From contig JARKIP010000017.1 of assembly GCA_029990175.1 (NCBI GenBank), positions 25,903,001 through 25,967,000 on the forward strand: a stretch of 64,000 nucleotides of DNA, in the 5' to 3' direction. Source of the DNA: Petunia secreta. Its lineage: Eukaryota > Streptophyta > Magnoliopsida > Solanales > Solanaceae. The position numbers were made by a program, and so were the translations under genes. The notes under the pieces are model-generated. The model was not told where the DNA came from. It saw only the letters and a program-made list of their open reading frames with translations, and did no database searches. Shown piece after piece: positions 22,401-34,129 of the stretch (the first letter of the stretch is position 1; the number at the start of each line of letters is the position of its first letter).

Positions 22401-25234
22401 AACATATGGTTAAATAGCTTAAAATAAACAGTACTACTAATTCACATATAAAAGGTTAATACTAATAACAACAAACACATACATAAAACTTACCACTAGA
22501 AGCTTTACATTTTGCAGATTCCTGCAGTTTTCTCTGGACACTCTCATCAATAATATTTAGTTCCTGAGTAGACATTGATACAATACCTACACCATCTACC
22601 TCTTGATTTGCAACATCATCAAACTCAAGTCTTCTAGGTACTGATAAAAATAAACACAATAAAACAATCCACCATATCTTCCACAGATTGAAGACATCTA
22701 ATAAAACAAATATACATTAATATTGAAACAATCATTACTGAACAACTTCATAAATAATAAACTTACCAATCGCATTTACATCACCACAACCATCATTCAC
22801 CAAAGCATCTACATCTTCCTCCATAGTTGACTTATTCAAAGATGCACCACTATCACCAACAGAAGTACCTGCAAATAAAACAGAAAATAATTAAACAATA
22901 TAATACTTATTGATACTAAAAAAATCCATAGCAAAGAAACATACAGACCTTCATCTAAAATAAAATTTAAATACAATAACCATATGACATACTAACCTAA
23001 AACAGATTTCTCACAGGCAGTCCGTGTAGGCGTACTATCAATGACAGCATTGTTAACTTCATTCGGAACAATATCATGATCAGATCCAAAACCACCAAAG
23101 CTGAAAATTCCATCAGTGCCTGCAGCCTAAACAAAATAAAATTACAAATCAATTATACATCACTACAAAACCAAGGATAACAAACACATATAAAATATTG
23201 AAAAGGTTATATCATACCTGCACCGGAAACTTTGTATCAATCTTCTTTGAAATTATATCCAACTCATTGAAAAATCTATCAGCTGTAGCCACCAAAAAAT
23301 ATTTCAACTCATCAACAACAAGGTTTTTTTTTCTGAATATCATGCTTCATATCAACCTGATTTTGTTTTAATAAAACTATTTCTTTAATGAACTCAGCTT
23401 TCGTCACAAACAGATCATTATCACGCGATGACGATCCAGCTATATTTACTGTAGGAATATCATCATCACTATGAAATATAATATCATCATCAAAATTGAT
23501 TTCTTCAACTTCAGGCAGATTCAAGGACTCAACTTCACAGTCAGTAGGAGTAATATTTTGCACCACCATCTACATTATAATATTTGAAACACATGGATAC
23601 AGTTAATATCAATACATACAAACATAAGGACACATTAATGAATATCATAAAAACTAAATCATCCAGATCAATTACCTTGTCACCAGATAATGAAAAAAAA
23701 ATATTTCTGAACCTCATTGAACGAAAGATGCCTAGTGACCTCCCAATTCAAAATCCTAGGAACCTTATTGCCAACACGATTAGCAAGCTTTCCATTAACT
23801 GTAGGGCAACACTAAAAAAACCATACCAGCAAGGCATATGGCATCCCTGCAAATCTGTAAGACGACTTCCACACACAAACCTTGTTATGCAAAGAATCAA
23901 TCGTTGCATGAAAAATCTTATAATCCCATGAATATGATTCCCATTCACCCCACTCAACAATATCAAAGTGGTCAGAATCAATATAATGAGGAGTCGTTTC
24001 ACTATTCTTAGTGGAATAGAAAAAAGTATTGATAAGATACAAGGCAGATATTTTAATTGCATCATCATCATTGTCCCACATTTTGTTTTTAAAACATTCA
24101 TCAAAGGCAGATTTGCTAACCTTCTCTACACCACCAAAATACTTCATCACAAGATGATTTCCTTCCTTGAAACTATAGTCTTTCATAAAATCGCCAACTC
24201 ATTTAAGACCAGTAACCATAGCAAATTCTTTCAAACCAAATTTAATCTTTTGGTTATTGACAATAAAAAACAACGCATCATCACTTGGACGTACTACTTC
24301 TCTAAACAACAAAGAAACTAGAACCTGATTTTGAACATGAAACGCAGGCAATTCAAGGAAATGACCAAAACAAGTTGCTTTAAACCTCTCATATAAACCA
24401 CCACATAACCTTTGTTTTAACTCAGCGCATATTTCCTTGTTGCAGTGCACATTAATTGGCCTATTACCAAAGTTTTTCTTTGGAGTGTAAAATTTCCATA
24501 TCTGACAAAATAATATAAAAACATATAAACACATACATATTATATATAAATTCAAGAAAACAATTAAATATTACACCAAAACTACAATAAAACAGCAATC
24601 ATAATTCTGAAAATGTATCAAAAAAATAAATAAAATAACCATCCCTATAAATAGCAATCACTAACATAATATATAAACACACATATTTAACACCCATATT
24701 TAACGGTTATATTTTGAAAACAGAACGCATAAAAAATAATAAAAAAGAGAAAATCTACAAAAAATGAAATTACTATGTAAAAATGTAAAAATAATCCAAA
24801 AAGAACACATATTAACATTCAAAATTAAAACCAACAAGTTAATTAAATTAAAATAATAAACATAAACATACATGCAAACTGATTTTCACTAAAATATGCA
24901 CATATTGAAAGAATACATAAAATACCTTCAAAACCTGACCATCATTTAAGTCAGGATCAAAATCGGATTTTGCAACATTAGCATTTCGTCTAACCTTCTT
25001 TTTAGGAATATTATCTGGACCTTCAACCTCAACAACGTCAGAATCAAATTTAACAACCCGAGTACTCTTATCAGAAACCTTTCTTTTTTGGTTGCATGCA
25101 GCCTTCGATCGAGTAATTTTCGAAGGCATAGAAGACGCATGCAACGAGATTAACTCACTAAAATCACCATCTTCAGAACTTTTCTGACCTTACATAAACA
25201 CTTTGTCGCCGGAACGACGACCTTTCTTGGATAT
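19478..25234 (-). pseudogene. Ulp1-like C48 protease gene of the MULE (DUF1985-like N-terminus), broken
   Basis: Read on the minus strand, the gene starts near 25234 (MISKKGRRSGDK). A basic segment follows (KITRSKAACNQKRK), then a DUF1985-like block at about 24500-23690 (IWKFYTPKKNFGNRPINV, FAMVTGLK, NKVPRILNWEV). A low-complexity acidic middle has three copies of a small exon (21600-22640). The C-terminal C48 domain spans about 20560-19480: HIDVILYYLR, the His region DWHWILGRLSF, the Asp region YVYD, and DYGVFALTFAEH. Active enzymes have Cys in the last motif (DCGVF); here the codon at 19634-19636 reads TAT (Tyr). Stops interrupt it at 25190-25192, 24199-24201, 23812-23814 and 19771-19773. 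Family members cleave SUMO-like conjugates. This copy lacks both an intact frame and the nucleophile. Confidence 0.8.
21600..22640 (-). repeat. Triplicated small exon within the Ulp1-like gene
   Basis: Three related exon-sized coding blocks in the same orientation lie at about 22640-22490, 22150-22050 and 21720-21605. Their peptides share a pattern of Ser-x-x-(E/D)-(L/F)-(N/H)-I-I-D, then V-(E/Q)-x-(R/K)-L-(Q/K)-E-(S/A)-A-x-x-K. Examples are STQELNIIDESVQRKLQESA and SIQDLHIIDDIVEKRLQESA. Each is flanked by AT-rich intron-like sequence with AG/GT ends. This looks like internal exon duplication. The predicted module is short and charged, probably helical. Confidence 0.7.
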
Positions 25235-25689
25235 CATTTGTAATATAAATATAAAAAATAGTTTAGTATTTACTAAGCAGAGAGTAAGATGAATATTGGA
25301 TAAAGAACTGTAAAACAAGCAGCTTTTATCGAAGGAAAGGAATGGGAAAAGTTGCTTCAGGAGAAGATGTAAAGATAGAAAATAAACTGACCAGTTACGT
25401 GTGGAATTGTATATGAAAAGGCGGAACAAATTAATTACAATTAGCACACGTCCCCTGGAAAAACGGAATGGATCAGTTGCAACTAATGATATTTCCTATA
25501 TTGATGAAGCATTATATCAGATACTAACGTTCAAAATCCATAATTAATTGGATAACTGAACAGTTAAATAACCTGTCACCTACCCATAAATTTAAAACAA
25601 ATATTCATTTAAATAGTAAATTCGAAAAATGGTAATATTAATAAATATTATATATAAAAATCTAAATTTAGCCATCAAAGAAAATCACA

Positions 25690-26060
25690 AATAAAGGGGG
25701 TTACAAATAGCAATTACTTTCAATATTTGTTTACTAGGGATAATTTCCCAAGTTTATATACACAAATCCCCCCCTCCTCCCTCCCAATAAATAAATAAAT
25801 TATACATGAATATGCTTAAATAAATGCGTAGGCAATGAGAGAAATATAATAATATACACAAAAAAAAAGTAAAAATAATATAAACATCTTTAATATTAAA
25901 GAAATCTAAAATTTATACAGATTTATTCGTTCGCATATACATACTTATGCAAATTTATATAATTTTATACACGTGTATAAACTTGTATAAACTTGCGGCA
26001 GGCTCATATCTCGGAAAAAGAGTGACATTTCGGGTAAGATTCGCAAATAGAGATCATTTT
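25690..26060 (-). repeat. Dispersed repeat, third copy of the 39.9-41.0 kb family
   Basis: The reverse complement of this stretch matches both units at 39905-41005. Shared text includes CCGAGATA, GCCGCAA, TTTATACACGTGTATAAAAT, GAATAAATCT, TTTTTTGTGTATAT, TCTCTCATTGC and the GGGAGG..GATTT..GTGTATA.AAACTTG block. The central TTATACACGTGTATAA is itself a palindrome. It is non-coding and next to the 5' end of the Ulp1-like gene, so it may be a MULE subterminal region or a separate non-autonomous element. Confidence 0.7.
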
Positions 26061-26665
26061 CGGTAATTTTCCTGTGTTACTTTGTCTTTTAGTGTAAAAA
26101 TCCCTCTGTACTTTGGAGCGAAAATAGTATGCATGTGCCCACTCAAGTGCTACATCCGCCACAATATATTACTCTTACTTATAAACTTGCATTACGATGT
26201 TTACACCAAACCACATCAATTAATCATGGTTAAGTGATCTAATAAAGTGAGATTATGCATTAATTAACTATGGTTAAGAGAGAGAAGCATGTATTCCAAT
26301 ATATATCATGTATGTATTGAATTGGTGTACAAACCCGGTATATATGTGAACCTCCACCAAAATTTAATGAATATTATATTTCAACTCATAATTCAAAAAA
26401 TACAATGATTTTAGTGCCAAAAAAATTCAAATATCTAGTTCAAAATCTAGATCATCTTTTGTCACTAGTTAAAGTAGTGACAAATAGATATTTTAGCTAT
26501 ATTAATTAAGCTCCATGACATAACTTGAGCATTTCGCCACTTGATACGCAAATTAATTATGAATGCAAAAAGTAATTTTGGATACAAAAGAATGAAGGGT
26601 ACGAAATTTGTTTATGTTAAATGTTGATCATTTCATCAAAGCATCCCTCGAATGAGTGTTCTAAT
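26061..26665. other. AT-rich spacer, nothing recognised
   Basis: No ORF, repeat or RNA gene seen. There are ordinary AT-rich words only. Confidence 0.5.
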
Positions 26666-26667
26666 TA

Positions 26668-26890
26668 GAGGGTGTTTGGATTGGCTTTTAAAAAGGTGCT
26701 TTTAAGCTAAAAGCTAAAAATAAAAGTTGGGGAAATCCAATTTTTAGTTTTCAGCTTTTTCTTTTTTCTACTTTTTTGGCTTAAAAGCACATTTTGCTTT
26801 TGCCAAATATTCTAAAAACTAAAAAATAAAATGCTTGAAAGCTCTTTTGGCTTGAAAGCACCTAAAATAAACCAATCCAAACGGGCTCTT
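26668..26890. mobile_element. MITE with short terminal inverted repeats
   Basis: The left end GGTGTTTGGATTGGCTTTT and the reverse complement of the right end (CCCGTTTGGATTGGTTTATT) are near-matching terminal inverted repeats. Inner blocks of AAAGC/GCTTTT fold on themselves (AGCTAAAAGC..GCTTAAAAGC). Size about 220 bp, no coding capacity. The shape fits hAT-like MITEs of Solanaceae, but I could not define a clear target duplication. Confidence 0.65.
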
Positions 26891-27600
26891 GGTCAATTAA
26901 CTCATTCTCGTTTTACAACTGTGTCATATTCACTTTGAAAATGAAAATGAATAAATTGGACCCTTTGTTTTTTTGCTGGTTTTCTTTCATAGCAAGTTGT
27001 TCTTTCACGTGTTTGACTAATCAGCATAACTTTTCTTGCCAAGCAAATCCAGTTGATCTAACAATGTAAGACAGACTTGGGGCTCAAGTATTATCTTATT
27101 AGTGTAGGGCAAATAATTATCTCCACGTGGTGTTTATCTAAAAAGAATTGAAGTGAGAATAAAGTGTGGTATATTCTAAACACATGAGTATTTTGTATTC
27201 ATTAGATTGATGTAAATACCGGCTATGAATACTTTTTTATCATCAGAAAGTTTAACAAGTGATCTATATTAGTAGTAGGATCCTTCAAAATATAGCCGAG
27301 CGCATATCAAATCCTCCAAAAATAATTCTTTATTCGGAAAATACTACACGAGTACAATGATATTATTGAACGTTTCAATTTAAATAACATGTGATACTTT
27401 AATTATTATTTTATATTTAACTACCACTTAACATTATTATCATGGCGATTTATATGAAGTTACTTTATAACTATGCTAATAATGTAATTTTTTTTTTTTA
27501 CTATCAGTAGTATAAAACTTTAGCTTTTTAGATTATAATAATTAAAATATGACCTATTTAATAAAAGGAGAAACCAAATAGCCTCTATATATATCTTTAA
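26891..27600. other. Upstream region of eIF6 copy 1
   Basis: AT-rich, without recognisable gene or repeat. It ends in the probable promoter, where a TATATATATC-type element near 27585 precedes a pyrimidine-rich leader. Confidence 0.4.
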
Positions 27601-27861
27601 ATCAGCTAAACAAACTTTCACCACTAACCTGTTGCAGCCGCCGCAAGGGAGAGTTCCCCTGCAAAAAGTTTTGCTCTTTAACTTGTAAACTTTCTCTCTC
27701 TACGCTAAACTCTAATTTCTGATTTTCACTGCTAATTTATGAATTATATTATAGGGTTTCAATATCTTGATATATAAAAACATATTTTTTATCTTATCTG
27801 TTTAAATTGTGAGTTTAATTTTGTTGTCTATTGATTAGTATTAATGGTTATCTATGGTGTC

Positions 27862-27965
27862 CTCGGGTTTTGGTTTAGTGGTAAGAGCGCAACTGTTCAT
27901 GTGTCACGGGTTCGAGCCCTCCCACAGACAGAAAGTCTTGTATATAGTGCTTAATCTTTCAAATG
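27862..27965 (+). mobile_element. tRNA-derived SINE remnant (leader of eIF6 copy 1)
   Basis: Polymerase III box A (TGGTTTAGTGGTAAGAGC, 27871-27888) and box B (GGGTTCGAGCC, about 27909-27919) have tRNA-like spacing, followed by a short non-tRNA body. It does not fold as a complete tRNA, so it is a SINE, not a tRNA gene. Confidence 0.75.
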
Positions 27966-28157
27966 GATTAAGAAGAACAAATAAAAGATTAGGTTAAAAG
28001 ATGATTTTTTTTTTTAGTTCTTGGCATGTAAATTTTCTGGTGATTTTTCATGGTTGTTTATGAGATAATTTGTTGTCTAGTGATTAGTATTAGTGGTAAT
28101 TTATTGAATGAAAGAAACAGAAACAAAGAGTAAGTTTATGTTCAAAGATGAAATCTT

Positions 28158-28290
28158 TTAGCTCCTGGCATTTGGTCTAGTGGTAAGAGCTCACCTTGTA
28201 GTGTGACAGACAAACACATATAGCAAAAATGGAGAAGGGGTTGAAGGTCACTGTGCTTCGGGAGTTTCTTTGTTGTATAGAAAAAGATCA
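28158..28290 (+). mobile_element. Second SINE remnant (leader of eIF6 copy 1)
   Basis: Contains box A-like TTTGGTCTAGTGGTAAGAGC but box B is lost. It occupies the position equivalent to the better preserved SINE at 35885-36060 in copy 2, between the same GATGAAATCTTT and AAAAGAT.AAATAT flanks. The insertion therefore predates the eIF6 duplication. Confidence 0.7.
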
Positions 28291-28634
28291 AATATTTATT
28301 TAGTTCTTGGAACTTAATATCAAGTTTAAACATTTGAAATCAACTGGTTTGAGATTCTCATTCTGATAAAATTAATCTAACCAAATATCTGTAGTTTATG
28401 TTAGCATTTAGAGAGCTTTGTACGGAATAATTTTTGTTTCTAGTAAATATAGGGGAGTGGATATAGTGGATATGTAGAGCTGAAGACGACTAGTTTGGGA
28501 TTGAGGCATAGCCGATTAATTGAAGATCATATTTTATTGGAGAATTGTTATTCTCCCTCTTCTTTGTTAACATCTATGCGTCTTTGTTTAATGACAGATA
28601 TCCAAGCTCCTAAGTTCTGCTTTTTCAGCTATCA

Positions 28635-31600
28635 ATGGCTACTAGTGAGTAAACAGTCGATTGTATAATTGGAAATTTCTTTTATTAGGTTGTAATGTAA
28701 TGATTTAAACAATATTGCAGGGCTTCAGTTTGAAAATTCATGTGAAGTTGGAGTTTTTTCAAAGCTGACCAATGCATACTGCTTGGTCGCTATTGGGGGT
28801 TCTGAAAACTTCTACAGGTTCGTTTTTGTTGTTCGTCAAGTCATCTGTTGGTTAATAATCTTCTTATCATGTTCTCTTCCTAATTTTTCTTGTTGTTCAC
28901 AATCTAGCGACTTTAAGAATTGTCACAATGTCTTTAACAAAAATAAAAGTTGTGCCACAATGTTTTCATATGGTTTCTGAACTCAGTGAAAATGACATGA
29001 TCTGTACCTTTTCCCAGCGTGTTTGAGGATGCGTTACCGGAAAATTTTCCAGTGATCAAAACCTCCATTGGAGGCACGAGGATAATTGGAAGACTCTGTG
29101 CTGGTACTTGACAACCACTCTAGCTATCTGGAACTTTAAGGATTTATTGCGGCAACTAAGTTTTTCAATTCTCTGATTTTGTGTAGGAAACAAAAATGGC
29201 CTTCTCTTGCCTCACACTACTACGGATCAAGGTAATAAATATAATTCACCATGCTTTAGATGTATCTTCCCTATTTAAGATAATGTGATCAAATGTATGT
29301 TTGAGAAAGTTTTACATTCTTAAGTCTTTGAGGGTGGTAGTGATGTGTAACCGGACAAGTACACAATATATAGGTTGCAACTCCCCCCTTCCCCCCTGTG
29401 TATGTATTACCTTTATATTTGTTTGGTTTGAGTTTATCATGGGAGTAAACTGCCATTTGACATAATAAGGGATATGGAATGGGAACTGAGGTCATGTTTG
29501 TTACTTTGTTGATTTCAAATTGGAGAATTTGATGACAACTTGGATGCCTATGTCAAACTTGGCCATATATAAGAGTCTTCTGATATCAAAATAAGGGTCT
29601 TGGATACTACCTAAGTTGAAGGTATTTTTGAGTCCACTAAACATGATACAAAATGCTTGTGTGTCAGTTGAAGTTTCAACTCACTCTTAGCAATTAAAGA
29701 TGCAACTCGCTGTGGTTCTGGGTTTCATGAGACAAGTGTTTGGGATCCTAACAATTGGCTGGATGCAACACTAGAAGACACTCTCCTTTTTAGATGTTGC
29801 CTGGGAGGTAGCGGGAGCGGTTGCGATGCTGTAGATTGAAGATGACAACTTGAAACTGATTGTGTGATTCTTGTAAAGCATTTTCCTTTAGATAATAGTT
29901 GATTGACAACGTAGTAATGATGCCAATGTGTCAAAAAAAACTTCAATACACCTTCGTTTAATATCACTCAGTTATCCCATGCTCATTTGGTGGGACAGAA
30001 GATTTATGTCATATGCATTTCTTCTCCAAATAAAGTTGAATTGACTCATGTTAGCTCACATCTTTGACTTTGGTTCTGCACCTTTTTTTTTTCTGCTGGA
30101 AGAACTTCAGCACCTGAGGAATAGTCTGCCAGATGGAGTTGTGGTTCAGCGCATTGAAGAGAGGTTATCTGCCCTTGGAAACTGCATAGCATGCAATGAT
30201 CATGTTGCTCTTACACATACAGATCTTGACAAGGTAATTTTTCTGTTGGCTAGTTCTTGCTACGAATTGGAATGTCATTTTGTGTGGATCTCTGGAGTTT
30301 ATTTGCTCCCTGTTAATAATGACGATGCATTGGATTAGCATTGTGTGGATCTCAGGAGTTTACCCACTCCCTATTTACTAATGACGATGAATAAGCCAAC
30401 CATAAAAATTTTATGTTCTGGATACAAATAATTATCTATGCATTGCATCTTGTCTATTTTTTTTTATGTAGAGAACGCTACCACTATCCGAGTTTAAGCA
30501 AGTAAATCCTCGTCATGTATGATGTAATTAGCGTGTTGTTTCAATGTACAGTAATATCCAATAGGATAAAAAATCTTTGCCTCACCTAAGGATGTGGTCC
30601 AAGGTAAGATTCCAGCACAAGATGGGTGGGTTTAGCCCGTGTCACGGATTTGAACCCTAGCCTGGTATTCAAATCGAGAAGGGTAGAGGGACAGGGCCCC
30701 TCATCCACCAAGTTTCGAACCATACACCATTGGGTCTCGGGGATTTCTCAGTGCTGTAGTAGAATTCTTCCTTATCGTAGAGTTTCTGTGCCTGCTATAG
30801 ATTATGCTAAACTTTGTTTATTCAAAATGGTACTTCTTAGGGGTGGACATCAAACCGAAATAATCAAAAACTGAAGCGAATTAATTCAGTGTTTCGGTTA
30901 GAGTCATGGTTTAAAATTTTTTGGTAGTTTGGTTATCCGGTTTGGTTCTCGGTTTTAGTGGTTCGGTTTTCGTTTTTAGTGGTTCACTTTTCGATTTAGC
31001 AGAAAAACCGTTGTTTCTTTTTTAAAAAAGGTTGGCTTCTTAGTTATCCTTATTCTTTCTAGGCTTACTACACCAGCCTAAGATTTAAATACCCCGGACC
31101 AATATCACTTACTTGCTAATGACAGACCATTTAAATTCATATCAAGTTCTATATGTGAAGGAAGAAGTTTGATTGTGATGTGTCCTCATTTTGACATTAA
31201 CTTCCACATCAAAAGCATGAGGAACTGCTGCTTTTCCATATCCTTTATATGGAACATATTCAAGTAAATATATGGACGCCCTCAATAGTGGAGGGTATAC
31301 ATTCTATCAACTCACTGGTAAAATTTTTTTATTTTCTCATTCAACATGAAGCCACTCAAATAATTGACCTCAACAGTAGTTCTAATAAGATAATATTTAT
31401 GATGCAAACAAACTTCTTAATTTAAAATTACATGAATTATTGATTTCTTAAAGACTTTGTAGAAGAGCGCTATGACATTTATAAAAAACCACAAATAAGT
31501 AAGTAAATTTGGCAATAATAAAAGTAAAAAATTCTTATGACTCAGTTTTTGGTCTCATAAAAAAGAAGCCCAATTTGACAAGCCCAAAACCAAAAAATCG

Positions 31601-32527
31601 AATTGAACTGAAAAAAAAAATGCCTTAACCCTTAGTACGGCTCAGTTTCGGTTTGTAAAATTGACAAATCGAAAGCCGGAAAACTGAACTGAACAGTTGA
31701 ACAAAGTATTTTATTTTCTCCTAGGTTACATATTTATCATCCTTCTCATGTTAATCCCCAGCCCCATTCTTTTACTTTTCCCTTTCTACTACTATTGTTT
31801 TAGATTAACAAAAATACACACCCTACACTATTGTCATGGATTTTACTTGTGAGTTTACACTTTTAATCATGATTAATACCATTACCTAAGATCGTCACAT
31901 GTTATTTTTATCAGGAAACTGAAGAGATGATTGCCGATGTTCTTGGTGTGGAAGTTTTCAGACAAACAATAGCAGGGAATATTCTTGTTGGAAGCTATTG
32001 TACTTTCTCAAACTTGGGAGGCTTGGTAAGTCTACATTCTTTAATTTAGGGAACAGGGGTGAATGTGACAGATAAAAAACTTGGTCACGTGGTGCCTATA
32101 CCTATCACCAGGGAACACATAACATGTGTCTTCACATACGATGTTATCACTAAACGATGGTTAATGTGTGTTCTCACCTCAATTTATCACTCAGCCATGG
32201 GGTTTGGTGTAAATACCAGGTGATAGTAATTATTAAGTTGCCTTATTTCGCCAAAACTTTGTGGAGCAGGTACATCCGCATACATCCATTGAGGATTTGG
32301 ATGAGCTTTCAACTCTCCTTCAGATTCCTCTGGCAGCAGGAACCGTGAACCGCGGTAGTGAAGTGGTAGCTGCTGGATTGACTGTCAATGACTGGGCAGC
32401 GTTTTGTGGCTCAGACACTACTGCAACAGAGTTGTCTGTTATTGAAAACATATTCAAGTTGAGAGAGGCTCAACCTGGTGCTATTGTTGATGAGATGAGA
32501 AAATCGTTGATCGACACTTATGTTTGA
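28635..32527 (+). CDS. eIF6: Translation initiation factor eIF6, copy 1
   Basis: Seven exons: 28635-28644, 28721-28817, 29018-29103, 29187-29231, 30103-30233, 31915-32025 and 32270-32527. All are GT-AG and in phase, totalling 738 nt (245 aa), the usual eIF6 length. Family-defining stretches read cleanly: FENSCEVGVFSKLTNAYCLV, IGGTRIIGRL, RNSLPDGVVVQRIEERLSAL, GTVNRGSEVVAAG and CGSDTTATELSVIE. eIF6 binds the 60S ribosomal subunit, acts in nucleolar 60S maturation and prevents premature joining to 40S. The first coding exon is only 10 nt (ATGGCTACTA), splitting the fourth codon (Arg). The frame is intact and I see no disabling change, so this copy is probably functional. Its downstream paralogue has the same structure. 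Confidence 0.96.
30600..30770 (+). mobile_element. SINE-like insertion in eIF6 copy 1 intron 5
   Basis: A tRNA-related body with box B-like GTCACGGATTTGAACCCT, followed by GGGTCTCGGGGATTTCTCAG, lies shortly after the exon 5 donor. An equivalent, shorter sequence lies in intron 5 of copy 2 (38570-38665), so it predates the duplication. Confidence 0.6.
30838..31710. mobile_element. Copy-1-specific insertion in eIF6 intron 5
   Basis: Intron 5 is about 1.68 kb here and about 0.69 kb in copy 2. The flanks AAAATGGTACTTCTTAG and ATTTTCTCCTAGGTTA are contiguous in copy 2 (AAAATGGTATTTCGTG..ACTTCTCCTGGGGTTA), which defines about 870 bp of inserted DNA. It begins GGGGTGGACATCAAACCGAA and holds many CGGTTT/AAACCG words in both orientations near both ends. 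It is probably a non-autonomous DNA transposon; exact TIRs and TSD were not established. Confidence 0.6.
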
Positions 32528-33250
32528 GTTATCGGGTTTTGCATGTACTACAGAGTTTTCTGTGAGAGATTGAGCTGCTATTTTTAGTTTTATGTTTTTA
32601 AGTTTAAAAGGTTTTACTTTATTATGCACAGATTGATGGTTAATCTTAATCGTGTTTTGTATTTTTCAATTGTATAATGTAGTAAATTTATCTATTTTCT
32701 GTCATTAATGAGTTCCATATGAAATGGTTCTGAGCTTGGATAAAGGACCAATATTGCTGTAGGTCAATGTACAGCATTCCTGAAAAAAACAAAAACGTCA
32801 TTAATGATGACGAATCAATTACTGTATCCCTACTAAATTTATTTGATCCTGTTTTCCTACTAAATTTATTAGTCGATCGTATCTAATTTGAGATTTCATT
32901 ATACTAGTTTAGAGGTGGCCATTCGGTGGCAATGTCTGAATCTAATTATCTTTTAGTGCTTTAAAGTATAAATAAAACAATTCTATTTTGAACTTTCTTT
33001 ATATGAGAATTGCAGCTCAAAGAGCAAAACAAAAAAACTGATACTAGTTGCTGTACTTAGTCCCTCATAGTAAGTAGCAACTAAACTAAGACTTCTACAT
33101 GATAGATAACCAGAGAGGGCAGTCTCTTGGTAAGTTTGCTCTTCAATGAGCCTGTGTAGAACACTTACTTGGACAATCAACCTGACTATAGCTTCTAGCT
33201 GCCTTCTCTTCTGCTGAAACTCTTCCTAATTTTTCTTGCCACATACTGTA
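32528..33250. other. 3' flank of eIF6 copy 1
   Basis: Contains the 3' UTR (the segment TTTCTGTGAGAGATTGAGCT is shared with copy 2). No other gene recognised. Confidence 0.5.
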
Positions 33251-33253
33251 TAG

Positions 33254-33450
33254 TCAGAGCGGAGCTAGAGGTCAAAGCGCTGTTCGGGTCAAAGCGCGGT
33301 TTTGCCGAACATACTAGTTTTGATCCAAATCTTATATTTGTCTTGAAGTAAATCATTTATATGAACAACTTACTAGTTTAGTACCCAGTAACTCAAAAAA
33401 AACTAGAACCCTAAATCCATATACTTCAATTCCCGACTCTGCCTCACTAT
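33254..33450. mobile_element. Small MITE-like repeat
   Basis: Starts with AGAGCGGAGCTAGAGGTC and ends with CCCGACTCTGCCTC, which is imperfectly inverted relative to the start. Internal text (ATACTAGTTTTGATCCAAAT, GTACCCAGTAACTCAAAAAA) resembles a very common Solanaceae intergenic repeat. Non-coding. Confidence 0.45.
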
Positions 33451-33639
33451 ATAGTGGCACTCAGTGCCATTCTGTACAAAGTGGCGTTCACTTTTACCTT
33501 TGTAGTATTGCTCAAACCACTTCAATTCTTCCTGCCAATACCACTGTTGGAATCCTTGTCACTTCAATTTACCTTTATATATGTGTGTGCGCGCACCACC
33601 ACCTGCGCTGGCACAATGTACTTAAAGAATTAATAGGGG

Positions 33640-33795
33640 CCGTTTGGTTGAAGCTTCTTGAGCCAATGATCTATCAGAAATAATCTCTCTACTTAAGCAA
33701 TGTCGAGGTAAGGTGTACACACATCTCACCCTCCCCAAACTCTACTTGCGGGATTATACTAGGTACAACGTTGTTGTTAGTTTGTTTGCTTGTTT
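33640..33795 (+). mobile_element. SINE 3' portion with TTG-type tail
   Basis: The order GAGCCAATGATCTATCAGAA, CCTCTCTACT-like, GTAAGGTGTACACACATCTC, CACCCTCCCCAAACTCTACT, GCGGGATTATACTAGG, then GTTGTTGTTAG is the conserved 3' body of tobacco/tomato TS-type SINEs. It is 5'-truncated. A GTTTGGTTGAAG word stands on both sides of it (33645-33656 and about 33793-33806), consistent with insertion into another repeat. Confidence 0.65.
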
Positions 33796-34129
33796 GGTTG
33801 GTTGAAGCTCCATTTATGCAGGTATTAATAATACAGGGATCGATAATACAGATATTAGCAGTGTGAGGATTGATGGCACGTGAATTAATATTGTGGGTAT
33901 TAGCTATATAGAGATTATCATATAGGGGATAAGTAATACATGAATTGTAATGTAGAAATTATATCGTGTTGATTTATTGATATGTCATAAATTAATATAT
34001 AATGTATTGTTTAATATATTTATTTATTCTTTAACAAATTAAATTTTTTTTACTATTATGAAAGGTGGTTTTGGTAATTAAGATTTTAATACATGTATCG
34101 GTAATGACCACATTCTTATCCATATAATA

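Larger units (their letters stand above)
16750..25500. mobile_element. MULE carrying an Ulp1-like gene (KAONASHI-like), decayed
   Basis: A MuDR-type transposase on the plus strand (16780-18311) faces a Ulp1/C48-like gene on the minus strand (19478-25234). This combination is known from the MULE subgroup of plants whose members carry captured SUMO-protease genes. No terminal inverted repeats were found. The left end seems removed at the Helitron boundary, because transposase sequence begins at a splice acceptor (ACAG|GATATT near 16785) with the preceding DNA-binding exon missing. The right end is undefined and may reach the repeat at 25690-26060. Confidence 0.65.
27600..28634 (+). promoter_or_regulatory. 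Leader and first intron of eIF6 copy 1
   Basis: Alignable by eye with 35220-36404 upstream of copy 2: GTTGCAGCCG, CTTTCTCTCTCT, CTAATTTCTGAT.TTCA..G, TCTGTTTAAATTGTGA, TTGTCT..TGATTAGTATTAATG. The start codon sits 3-4 nt after a good acceptor (TTTTTCAG|CTATCAATGG), so the 5' UTR is split by an intron. Two SINE remnants lie in it. Confidence 0.6.

Noticed and set aside
27871..27919. Possible tRNA gene (box A and box B)
   Set aside because: There is no complete cloverleaf or acceptor pairing, and the sequence continues into a SINE body; the same holds at 35892-35951.
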